A DNA stretch of 37,701 nt from Scleroderma bovista. Taxonomy: Eukaryota; Basidiomycota; Agaricomycetes; Boletales; Sclerodermataceae. This document shows positions 10,474 to 20,151 of the stretch, one piece after another. The stretch spans positions 1-37,701 of the forward strand of contig JAYMGJ010000728.1 of NCBI GenBank assembly GCA_037178675.1. Direction: 5' to 3'. The translations under genes were made by a program, and so were the position numbers. Below the pieces are notes generated by a model. The model was not told the DNA's origin, did not search any database, and worked only from the letters and a program-made list of their open reading frames with translations. The number at the start of each line of letters is the position of its first letter. The first letter of the stretch is position 1.

Positions 10474-13400
10474 ATGGCAAAGTCCAAGATACAACCTGCT
10501 GGTAGCTCTACTCCGGTGGTTCATGTAACATGGCAGGCATTCAAATCAAGGAGGGGATCTATTGATAAGATGGTGAAGGCAACACCCCGAAAGAAGGCCC
10601 GTCATGGAAAAGCTCCTTCAAATGACACTCCGACCCAGTCAGCATCTATAGGATTAGAACAATCCCAACTGTTTCCAGATGATGGCCAGCCATACATTTC
10701 CATGGATGATCTTCCACCCCGAAAGAGAACAGGTGTGTCAAAGAATCAGGTGTGTGATTTATTCCGATCCTGCACTTGCCATGTCCTCCTGAAGGCATAA
10801 TAGGACAGTTACTTATTGGCATGGTTGCCATACAAGCAGAGGTACCTCCAGGTCCTTCTGGACATGGAGGCACCCCCTCACCCAAGGGTCTGCATGTTGT
10901 GTCAAGGAGATGGCACGTACAGATGCGCCGAATGCATCCACCGGCCCTTGCTCTGCAGTTCCTGTTGCAGAAAGGAACACAAGTTGCGGCCCTTCCACCG
11001 GGTGGACCAATGGAACGGTACATTCTTTGAGGAATCATTGTTACGACTGGTGAGTCATCAATTCTACGTGGCATACAGCAACAACTCATTTAGAAGGCTG
11101 GGTTGGTGGTACACCTCGGCCATGGTGGGGATCCATGTCCGAATGGCGGGATGGATGGTGAGGACATTGCTGGTGATGTTGAGGATGAATGGGAGGATAT
11201 TCAGGACCAACCAAGACCACATCATCTTTCTGGAGGAACGGACAGGTCTTGCCTAACTGTAGTGCATACATCTGGGGTACATTTTTGCGATGTGAGGTAT
11301 TGTAACTGTCCAGATGCAGGAGCTTCGCATTTGCAGTTGGTCAAAGCAGGACTCTTCCCGGCAACTACAAAGGAACCTAGGACTGTATTCACCTTCCAAG
11401 TATTGGATGACTTCATTATGGATAATGTGGAGTGCGGCACCTCTGCCATGAATTATTACAGCAAGCTTCGGCGAGTCACATCCAATGCATTTCCTGGCCT
11501 TGTACCGGTGAGTTCAAAGCATGATATTAAGGACCCGATGACACCACCAACACTGATCCAAGAACAGATACAGAGAGCTACTCAGGGTGTCAAGGATGTG
11601 GAGGCTGTTAAAGCTGTTGAAATGGCAAGGTTTTCATCCAGGATCTCCTGATCCCAAGAGGGGGGAATTGGTGCTGTTCTGTCCGGCATGCCCACAACCA
11701 GGAGTAAACATTCCATCCAGTGAAGATGTAGACCTCTCGGAGTAAGTAATGTTTTATTTTTACTTGTACTTATTGAGCAGCTGCATGATATAGGTGGATA
11801 TATTCTAGGACCATCGTGATGGATGGAAACTTCAAGGCCGAGCATATGCGGCCAAAGAATTCAGCTAATGAAGTTTGGCTCATGGACGGAATGGGATTCA
11901 TGGTTACAATGCTGGAATATAAGGATTATCTGGCCGGAACATTGAACCGGGTCGAGGTTTGTGATTGCACATGTTTACAATACGGTTCAGCATTGTAATG
12001 GAATTCACAGAAATCTGACTGTAGCAACCATCGAGCAGTAAACCAGGCAAATGCTAAAAGAAATCAGCTGGCATCTACTGGAATTGGCGGGTGTGCATGT
12101 GCGCGGCATGGATGCTTTGTACCCCATGCAATGGTTGACTTTCAGAAGGGAGAGCAGTATGTGCCGACATGTTGCATGCATTCCACCCTAACAGGAAGAT
12201 AGGCAGGTAAATATGGATTATGCTCTGGCACATGCCGTGCAACATGGGATGGATCCGCAACAAAAAGTCATAACCTTTTATGACATCAATTGCCAATACA
12301 GCAAAAACCTAAAGCGCCGGCTAGAAGCAAACAATTTTATATCCTTACCATGTGGGCTATGGATTCAACCTAGCATTGGGCTCTGGCATGTACATGGTCA
12401 CAAGGCAGAATGTTTCACCCGATATGCTCCCAATTTCATTTCTGGTGTAGGCCGCGTCGATGGTGAAATTATGGAGACTCTCTGGTCCTCTCTTAACATC
12501 ATTTCGCCATCGGCCCGCGGAATGGCAACGCCGCATAGACAGGAGCTGCTTGATTTTCAAATGAATGACAACAACTTCTTAAAGATGGTGCGGATGCGTG
12601 AGTGGTATCACAATATCTTGCAGATTTTGGGTGAAGTATGCCGACGACATATTGCACAGCCATCGCCCTGAAAAGAAAATTGAAGAATGCTCAAGAGGCA
12701 CTGATGTCCGCAGAAGGAGCATTTGCGGAGCTTGATACAAGGGTTCCGGTCGAGTTGCATGAGCTTTGGGCACAGCAAGAGAAATCGGCTTTGGAGAATA
12801 GGGTTACTGATCCAAAATCAATGGACATATTTGAGGTGCAGCTGGAAAAAGGTATTTACTTGCTTGGCTGATTTCAAACGAATTTGATGTATTATAATGA
12901 CAGCTCAAACAACTAAGTCGATCGAAATGGATATTATAAGTAATCAGGGACCGGATGGTCGTATGCGTGGGGCAGCAACATGGATGGCAAGGGTATTGAA
13001 AGCCGAAGAATCACAAATTATTTTGGCCATAGATGTCCACCACATTCATGCAAGGGCGACGGAAACACAAAGGTTGTCTATTGCCTGCCGGCAGGACCGC
13101 CTGCAGATGCAAATTGATCGGCTCTGTGAATCAGCTTCCCAATTTCTAGGCGAAGATTGGAATGAGGACATCTCGGATAATCTCATTTCCACAACGGACA
13201 TCGATGAAGGTGATGGTGAAGATGTATTTTCAGACACATTCCACCCACAAGATCCCAACTACTCGGATGCTGTGGTACTGCCCTTGCCGTCGTACCTGGG
13301 GATGCAGCAAGCCGATAGGTTGGGGCTTTTAACCATGGTGGATCAGGAGTTACGATTGAGGGAAGGTCAGGCCAACGATGCTCTACATGAACTAAGGGTT

Positions 13401-13996
13401 TCGCTGGCACACAAGGCAGTCATCTTCCGGACCGATGTCAGACATGCCGGGACATACAATATGACTACGAGGGCCTGGGGGAAGGTGGGTAGTGCCGATG
13501 TGAAAGTGCAGCGGCATGCGGCAATATATCGTCGGTGCCGGAAACAAATGATAGCATTGAATGCAAGCGGCAACACATTGAACCGATACAAAATGTTGAG
13601 GAAAGAAGACCTAAAGATCAGTGCAACCATTGCCGACCCAAATGCAAGGGGTCATAGGGATGACACTTTGGCCTGGTTTTGGACAATGGATGTGCCGCGG
13701 GATACAGAAGTCAATGATTGGATGTCTGAATGTAAGATGATTGCTCCTCATGTTAACACCAGCTGACATGTATAGTTTACCGGGTGCATTGGTTGAGGGC
13801 GAAAGCATTGCGAGACAGGTGGGACGAAGAGGTAAAACTATTGACATGTGAAGCCACGTGGACAAGACAATTTCTTTCGTATAGGGAAACACTTTGGAGA
13901 GATCAGAAGGAGGAGGCTAATATGAGCGGAGAGATGGGGAGAGCATGCTATGCAGCAAAGCAATGTCAAATGTATGGTAGACTTGGTTGTGTATGA
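10474..13996 (+). CDS. KDZ-superfamily transposase with CxC2-like Cys cluster
   Basis: Ten exons (10474-10749, 10804-11049, 11094-11507, 11563-11741, 11794-11956, 12011-12156, 12203-12597, 12660-12851, 12904-13731, 13776-13996) join without a stop into 1019 aa. An upstream in-frame ATG lies at 10429. Residues 122-150 form a Cys-rich zinc module (Cx2Cx6Cx2Cx6Cx2C...H) typical of KDZ proteins. The RNase H-like catalytic core shows the first Asp at 382 (IVMDGNFKAEH), a second Asp at 502 (FYDINCQY), the HVHGHKAEC block at 537-545 and a Glu at 563 or 566 (GVGRVDGEIMETLW). The C-terminal helical region ends with WLRAKALRDRWDEEV. The family catalyses DNA cut-and-paste transposition. All key segments are present, so the gene looks intact. 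It converges on the TET/JBP gene across a palindromic repeat field. Confidence 0.95.
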
Positions 13997-14429
13997 TTGG
14001 CATTGACCATCGGCATCAAATACCGCTATATGGTATGCAAAGAGGACATATTTGAAACGGATCATCAAGTGGCTGTTAGTGGAAAAAACAAGGTGCAACT
14101 GCAAGGTATTTATGGGGTGCATACCTTGGAATGAATGGATGATGGAATGGGAGGGTCATGGACAGTGGCACATAGATTCGCTGGTAGCCGCAATGGCAAA
14201 GCCATGCACCAGCAGCAATTGAATGCCATGCATGAACACCCTTCGGCCAATATGTAAATATAAATCTGCCAAGGGAAGATGTGCAAACATGGGCCTACCG
14301 GCCATGGTCCTCGTAGTTCCACGACTGCTGGCATTGATAACAATCAACTACCGCAGCTAGAAACCATTGTGTGCCGGTGCAACAGCTAGCTATAACATAT
14401 GTGCCGTAGTTCACTGCATCAATCATGCT
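13997..14429. other. Gap after the transposase
   Basis: Probable 3' UTR and spacer of the transposase gene. No further gene is visible. A few GCCGG/CGGCA motifs lead into the dense array that follows. Confidence 0.5.
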
Positions 14430-15540
14430 GTTGTGTAGCGGTGTGTCAGGATGTTTCCAGCAGCGTGTGCCGCAATGATGATGGTGCCGAATTGTTGATT
14501 GTGCTGGAATGTTGACTGTGCCGGAATGATGATTGTGCCGAACGGTTGATTGTGCTGGAGGGCTGACTCTGCCGCAATGTTGAGCCAGAATGGTGATTGT
14601 GCCGAAATGATGATTGTGCCGCAGTGTTGGCTCGGCCGCAATGTTGCCTGTGCCAGAGGGTTGAGTGTGCCGGAGTGTTGACTGGGCCAGACTAATGATG
14701 GTGCCGACGGAGTGTTGATTGTGCCGGCCTGTTGACTGCCGGGATGTGGATCCTGCCGGAGTGTTGACTGTGCCGCAAGGTTGATTGTGCCGGAGTATTG
14801 ATTGTACTGGCCTGTCAACATTACGGCAGAGTCAACACTGCGGCACAAGCTGTCCAGGTCGAGCACGCTCTGAGGTAGGACTGTGCTGGAATGATGACTG
14901 TGCCGGACTGGTAATGGTGCTGGAGTGTTGACTGGGCCAGACTAATGATGGTGCCGAAGGGTTGATTGTGCCGACAGAGTGTTGATTGTGCCGGCCTGTT
15001 GACTGCCGGGATGTGGATCCTGCCAGAGTGTTGACTGTGCCGCAAGGTTGATTGTGCCGGAGTATTGATTGTGCTGGCCTGTCAACATTACGGCAGAGTC
15101 AACACTGCGGCACAATCAACCCTCCGGCACAATCACCGTTCTGGCTCAACATTGTGGCAGAGTCAACCCTGTGGCACAATCAACCATTTGGCACCATCAT
15201 CAGTCCGGCCCAGTCAACACTCCGGCCCAGTCAACACTCCGGCCCAATCAACACTCCGGCACAGTCAACACTCCGGCACCATTACCAGTCCGGCACAGTC
15301 ATCATATGGACCACTCATCGGCGACAGTTTCTCCTCAAGGCTGATGCAACTCGTGTGAGCTTCTCATCATTTTCAGTGTCGACAGGTTCCATCTTGATGC
15401 GCGTTGGCCGCCCCCGGGAATACTTCTTGCTCTGCCGGTCATGTCCGAGTGAGGGTGCGTGGTGGGCAGTGCTGGAATGCCGATCCTGCCGGAGTGTTGA
15501 CTGTGCCGGAATGATGAATGTGCCACCCTGTTGAATGTTT
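14430..15540. repeat. Palindromic TGCCG/CGGCA array
   Basis: The left part reads as repeats of ATGTTGACTGTGCCGGA-like 15-17 bp units. The right part (about 15085-15300) carries the same unit in reverse complement (CCGGCACAGTCAACACT). The two arms match in order over more than 200 bp, for example the TGAGCCAGAA..GGTGATTGTGCCG block near 14580-14605 and its complement near 15125-15150. In addition, 14671-14850 and 14926-15114 are nearly identical direct repeats of about 180 bp. The field lies between the 3' ends of the convergent transposase and TET/JBP genes, so read-through from either side would give a long hairpin RNA. No protein-coding signal is seen. Confidence 0.9.
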
Positions 15541-15730
15541 ACACTTGACCAAGCCGGATCATTGTGATCATGCCGGAATCGACTTTGGGCTCGCCGAGCG
15601 GCACTACATCCCATCGGCACAACACACGTTCGGATAGTATCTACTACAAACTACTTCCAACAAATTTGGACTACATACCATCAGAATTACATTTTAGTGC
15701 AACAAACAATCATATCAGGAAGCTAATTAT

Positions 15731-17100
15731 TCAATGCTTCACCAGTGCATTGCGGACATTATCTGGCGTCACCCAATCAAGAGGCCGTGGCACCCTCAAC
15801 CAATGGTGAATATTATCCCTCATATAATACGCCAAACAGCACCTCGCTCCGTCAACCTCGTTGACGCCGTGCCGAAAGAGCCGGCCGGAAAATGCAACGA
15901 CAGTGCCGGGATTGTACAATACCTGAATCCCAAGACTGGGAATGTGCAGTGCACAATCATCATAATTACCGACACTGACTAGCATGTCATACCAATCTGC
16001 TCGAGAGTGTGGGTCCCTGTGGAGGGGGGTACTTCGATTGACAATTAGCGAGATATTGGTGAAGACAGTGGACCAATTTTCAAGTGCCGCCAGCATTCCG
16101 GGATCATGGCCGGTCGCCCAGTCAGTCAAGTGTTGCATGGCAAGGTGGCCGGCATCGTATAGAGGTGGATGGATAATAGAAAGAACACCTGAAAGTATTG
16201 CCGACGGAAGACATATATCCTTGCTCCATTGATAGCCGGTAGGACCGGCCAAAGCCTTGGACACCCCCGGAATGTCATTGGGGGTCTAGCAGAAGATCAA
16301 ACAAGTGCATCATCAAAAGAAGGAAGGTACTCACAGAATGGCCGAGCATGTGCCGTGCCGGAGAGAATTCCAAGCACCCGAAAATATCCACGTCATCCTT
16401 GAAATACTGGTGTGTTGTACGCCATGATTGATTAGTAATACTCTCTTCCAGTGGATCTGCAAGTGAATCGATGGATGCCGCGATGTGCTCCTAGAAACAA
16501 AGGCCTCAACAGTGGACAATGAGAGTGGAATGATACCATACTTGGATGCAGGGAGCTAGAGCTCCGGGAAGATACCACAATGCAATTGTGTCACCTTCTC
16601 CCAGAATAATGGTGGGCCGGGAAAGGGTCCCAGTCAAAGAGGAAGGATGTCTACGGAGGACCCTAATCTCCTGTTGCTCATTTGTTCCGGATTGCATTGG
16701 TCCGAGGCTTTCAGACAACCTAATCAAGTCAATGCCGCACGAAACTTCAGCGGATATCAAGCAAGGGATAATAGAACTATAAAAGAATTGGCTCACTCCG
16801 ATTATGGTATGCCTGTGTGATGGTGGATACAATTTGGTTCATGGCTACAGTTGCGTCCACCGGCAGGGACAGAAGTGTTTCTGGGGTGGGGGAATTTAAG
16901 TCTGGGAATGCTTCATTCAGGAAGCGGCGCCGCATATATGATGCCATGATGTCAGACAAAGTATAGTTGGATGGCACGGCATTTGCACCGGCCATTGGAA
17001 ACAGGACGACTTTTGACAATGTGGGGAGTAAAAATTTTAGTGGGGGATGTGCGGCATCCTGTGGACATCTGTTTGCAAACGGCAATGCAACACATTCCAT
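15731..17100 (-). CDS. TET/JBP-like 2OG-Fe(II) dioxygenase
   Basis: Four exons (17100-16797, 16744-16542, 16490-16335, 16285-15731) join in phase into 405 aa. The family oxidises 5-methylcytosine or thymine in DNA using 2-oxoglutarate, Fe(II) and O2. Fungal members such as Coprinopsis CcTET act on 5mC. The double-stranded beta-helix shows the HxD iron ligands at His310/Asp312 (STPLHRDPHSRADWYDMLV), the distal iron ligand His360 (AFSGRLFRHGV) and the 2OG-binding Arg377 (LAYYMRDNI). Upstream segments TIILGEGDTIALWYLPGA and GCLEFSPARHMLGHS also fit fungal TET/JBP proteins. All catalytic residues are present, so it is probably active. The start is the first in-frame ATG. A Cys-rich alternative frame just upstream (17173-16952) might hide another 5' exon. 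It is divergent from gene E and convergent with the transposase. Confidence 0.93.
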
Positions 17101-17270
17101 TCTCGGCTAGATCCACTAAACAAGGCTGATCGGCGATTGGCCGGTGTGAAACAACACATGCCTGGTTGCACAATGTGGTAATTATGCATCAGGTGACATG
17201 TGGACCGTGAGAACATTGATTACCTGAATGTTATAAGGCTTAGGGCGAATCGGCCATCACACCATCAATC
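17101..17270. promoter_or_regulatory. Divergent promoter of TET/JBP and gene E
   Basis: Only 170 bp separate the proposed start codons of the dioxygenase (-) and gene E (+). Such a short shared 5' region suggests co-expression. It contains GCCGG and CGGCC motifs near 17130-17145 and 17250. No clear TATA box was found. Confidence 0.5.
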
Positions 17271-18055
17271 ATGAATACCACATCCGAACTGTGCGAAACC
17301 TGCGAACTGTCCATGGTATTGCAATACGTTGGAGTCCGCTTTCGACGGATGGTGCACGTGGTTCAACAACAGCCCGAGGGGATGCTGGCCACAGCTGAAT
17401 GGTATGCAAACGTACAAACGGAAGTGGTAAGTGGAGAATGATTACATTTGATTAACACACTCATGAGCCCCCAGGCAAATTTAGAACGTGTGCTTGCCGC
17501 ATGCCAGGCTATGGGTGCGAAGATGATATTGCCAATGATGGCGAGCAGGGTGCACAGAATGGTCGTACTAGAAGATCTGCCGCCGGCAAGACTGTATGCG
17601 GCAATGCGGCAGTTGAACGTCTATCATGCGAAGGCCACCGAAGTCCAGGTTCCAAGTACGCTTCAAGTGGCAAACTCGTGGTGGGTAAATGGCCACGGCC
17701 CATGTACGGCAGGGTACAGCACGCGGCCGCTGCGGGACATGGTATCGGAGGCAGAGGCATTCTTTCCGCCGGACCTGGTATGCTCCCTTATTCGTGTTGT
17801 GTTAGATACTAAAGCTTTTCCAAGGTTGCTGATAGAAAGGTCACCATTCTACTCACCGTTGGGTATACCTCCGACGAGGCCTTGTCAAATGCACGGTACT
17901 TCTGCGACAATATGTTGCGGAGCTCGGACAATGCCCTCAAATATCATATAGAGGTGATGCAGCATTGTGCAAAAAGGATGGAGGACATTGAGATGCTAAC
18001 CCGTGCACCAAATGCATTGTGGCAGAAATGGGAGGAGTCTTTGGGTGGTAGGTAA
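17271..18055 (+). CDS. Gene E: unknown protein paired with TET/JBP
   Basis: Three exons (17271-17426, 17475-17777, 17825-18055) join in phase into 229 aa. The start MNTTSELCETCELSMVLQY contains a CxxC pair. The rest is mostly alpha-helical (NLERVLAACQAMGAKMILP, then ALSNARYFCDNMLRSSDNA) and ends KWEESLGGR. I see no signal peptide, membrane span or catalytic motif and do not recognise a family. Its helical, mid-sized nature and its 170-bp divergent promoter with the dioxygenase suggest a partner or accessory protein of the KDZ unit. That is inference from context only. Confidence 0.75.
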
Positions 18056-18710
18056 ACATTGTATGAATACCTACATATATGTTCATCACAACAATAATTG
18101 GTTAATCAAATATCGGCCAAAGCGACACATGTGATATAATGTTGCCGGCCAAAGTCTGAGCTGCGGCTGCAACACCCGGCCAGGTTAACAATGAGGCAGA
18201 AATCACACAGGGAACACATCGGCATGAATGGGAATAGCACATGTCTGGGTGGAGGTGTCGTCCGCATCTTCCAATACAATGGGTGCCGCAAGTTGATACC
18301 TTATGCCGGTCGTCAAGTTTGCGGCTGTGATGGCTGTAACCAATCATGGCCGGGCGGCAGTGGTGGCCTCCACTATGACAAGTACAGCCGCGGTATCACG
18401 GCAAAAGAAAGGTATGCCACAGCAATGCGGCCAGAGAACCAGGGATAGCCGCTGCTGCCGAAGGACTGTTAGCAGCATGGCGGCCAAAGCAGCAGGGTAG
18501 CCATGGAATTGCGGCCAAGGGGCTAGAAGTAGCAGAGTAGGCCCCGCCTCCTGCAGTTCCCAAGGCACGCCGCTAAAGTGGTGTCACACAATGTGTCAAG
18601 CCCCATATGATGGTGTCCCATGATTACATAACAGCCCCAGGTGCCGTATCATCTATAAGAGCAGGAGGCCCTGGATATAGTGTTCTCTATTCTATTATAG
18701 AGCCCAACAA
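18056..18710. other. Noncoding, CGGCCAAAG-rich spacer
   Basis: No gene is recognised. A variant motif, CGGCCAAAG or close forms, occurs near 18114, 18147, 18482 and 18513, together with other GCGGC/TGCCG motifs. The segment 18340-18540 is reminiscent of 1500-1656 (tgcggccagag and nearby CGGC-rich words), so the flanking direct repeat may start earlier than annotated. Confidence 0.45.
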
Positions 18711-19290
18711 ATAGGAGTGAGTAGGAGGGCTGCAGTGCCAGTGTCCCGTGCTTTGCATCAGGCCCTAAATATGGTTTGCCATTTCTGTTGGCAGGCCAGA
18801 GGAATAGTGTGTTTCGGGCTTTGATCAGGCTGTAACAACAGAGTCCCTTTCTTACCAAAGGGCCATGGAACTATTGTCCCTTGCATTCCAATGGGCTGTG
18901 CAGAGACTGTACCTTTAAGGGGTGCTAGCCACAGGTGTGGTGTCCCATAACTCTGGGCAAGCCCTGGAGACAGCGTCATTTATAGTCAGTGCGCCCAGCT
19001 CAGTCTGACAGGCAATGGCCATGGTATCCCATAGCATTGGGCAGGCCCTAGCAGAGGTGTTATCTAGCTATGCAGGCAAACCTTGCAAGTACATTTTAAA
19101 GTGACAAGCCATGAATGGGGTGTCCCAGAGGATTAAACAAGCCCTCAATGTGGGAACAACTATATAGTTGGGAAGGCATGTGGATAGGTGTCCCATTGAG
19201 TGCGTTGGGCCACAAAGTTGATCTCCCTGTATACCCATTAGGCCCTAGATACTATGTCCTCTATATAGATGTATCGCCGTGCATATAGTG
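18711..19290 (+). repeat. Flanking direct repeat, right copy
   Basis: Second copy of the block at 1657-2230, in the same orientation and with the same order of landmarks (gtgccagtgtcccgtgctttgc near 18735, tacctttaag near 18908, a gtgtcccat..ccctggag block near 18940, gtgttatctagcta near 19058, atgaatggggtgtcccagag near 19112). Diverged by many substitutions and small indels. The spacing of about 17 kb between copies spans all the KDZ cargo. Confidence 0.75.
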
Positions 19291-19317
19291 TTAAGTAACT
19301 ACCGTTAGGCCAAGATC

Positions 19318-19515
19318 CGGCACGAGGAACCGTCGGCACTAAATTGATGCAGCAATAGATGCGGCCGACACATAACACCCGGCACCACATATCGTCGGCA
19401 CCACATATCAGCGGCACTGCATATCAGCGGCACAACATCTCATCGGCACATCATCTCGTTGAACATGCCGGAGTGTTGACTTTGCCGCACTGTTGACCAT
19501 GCTGCAATGCTGATT
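19318..19515 (+). repeat. Right-end CGGCAC array
   Basis: Degenerate tandem units of the type CGGCACCACATATCGT, CGGCACTGCATATCAG and CGGCACAACATCTCAT run from about 19318 to 19460. A few inverted-orientation words follow (TGCCGGAGTGTTGACTTTGCCGC near 19470-19490). As on the left, the array directly follows the flanking direct repeat. Confidence 0.8.
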
Positions 19516-20151
19516 GACCGGCTCACTATGGTGTTATTGCTGCCGTCAGATTTCACCCCACTGCCTCCATTGCGTACTGGCTCACTTATTCTATTGGTAT
19601 GCTACTCCTCTCAGCCCGAGTATTTTCATGACGACACCCATTTGTCCGGCTTAAGACTTTCACCCTACCCCGTGATGACAACAGAGCCATGGGCCCACCG
19701 TTGTCACTTGGTGACAATGCTGTCGGGGGCTGACCCCTGTGATACGGCAAAGCTCTAGTCATAAGCCTCACTTCCGCCAGCCCGTGTAGCACGGCCGATT
19801 GTCATCGTCCGCTGACCGTATAACACGGCCTACCCAGGTGCATGGGCTCGGCAGGTGACATTCAACAATTCTAGAAAGCCTGGCGTCTGATGGTTTCTGT
19901 GTCTGGTTAGGGACTCAAGTACCGGGACTTTATGTAACGGATCACTCGACTTAGGCTGAGTGCGATATTTCCAAATCTCAGCTGGAGGTGAGAGTATGAG
20001 GTAAGGTACAATGATAGTTTGGCCTTCAGTAATTCGAGTCCTATCTGTGAGCTATATTTCGAGTCTCTGATGGTTGGGTTCAGGTCCCTGAACATCCAGT
20101 TATATCAAGCGGTCAGTCGGGACTCGGCACGTTGTCTAAGAATGCTGTACC
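19516..20151. other. Spacer between KDZ unit and Argonaute relic
   Basis: No credible gene is present. The words CACGGCC/ACACGGCC recur near 19790, 19828 and nearby. The transition from the CGGCA-rich unit to host sequence occurs somewhere here, but I could not place an end by inverted repeat or target duplication. Confidence 0.4.

Larger units (their letters stand above)
1657..19515. mobile_element. Putative composite KDZ transposon with TET/JBP cargo
   Basis: The unit holds an intact KDZ-superfamily transposase, an intact TET/JBP-like dioxygenase and four further multi-exon genes. Related noncoding direct repeats (1657-2230 and 18711-19290) flank it, and each is followed by a CGGCA-core tandem array. 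KDZ elements (named for Kyakuja, Dileera and Zisupton) and their association with TET/JBP gene expansions in mushrooms are established. The exact ends of this copy are not. I found no convincing terminal inverted repeat or target-site duplication, so the coordinates are the outermost diagnostic repeats and the true ends may lie outside them. The flanking repeats could also be older genomic repeats into which a smaller KDZ element inserted. Confidence 0.6.

Noticed and set aside
14423..15620. Several frames of 60-160 codons, both strands
   Set aside because: All are translations of the palindromic TGCCG/CGGCA array with no family similarity.
16952..17173. Cys-rich 73-codon frame as the true N-terminus of the TET/JBP gene
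   Set aside because: No good splice site joins it to the main frame. The ATG at 17100 already gives an in-phase protein. Kept only as a doubt in the gene entry.
1657..19290. Long terminal repeats of a retrotransposon
   Set aside because: No reverse transcriptase, integrase or gag lies between the copies. The interior holds intron-rich genes and a DNA transposase.
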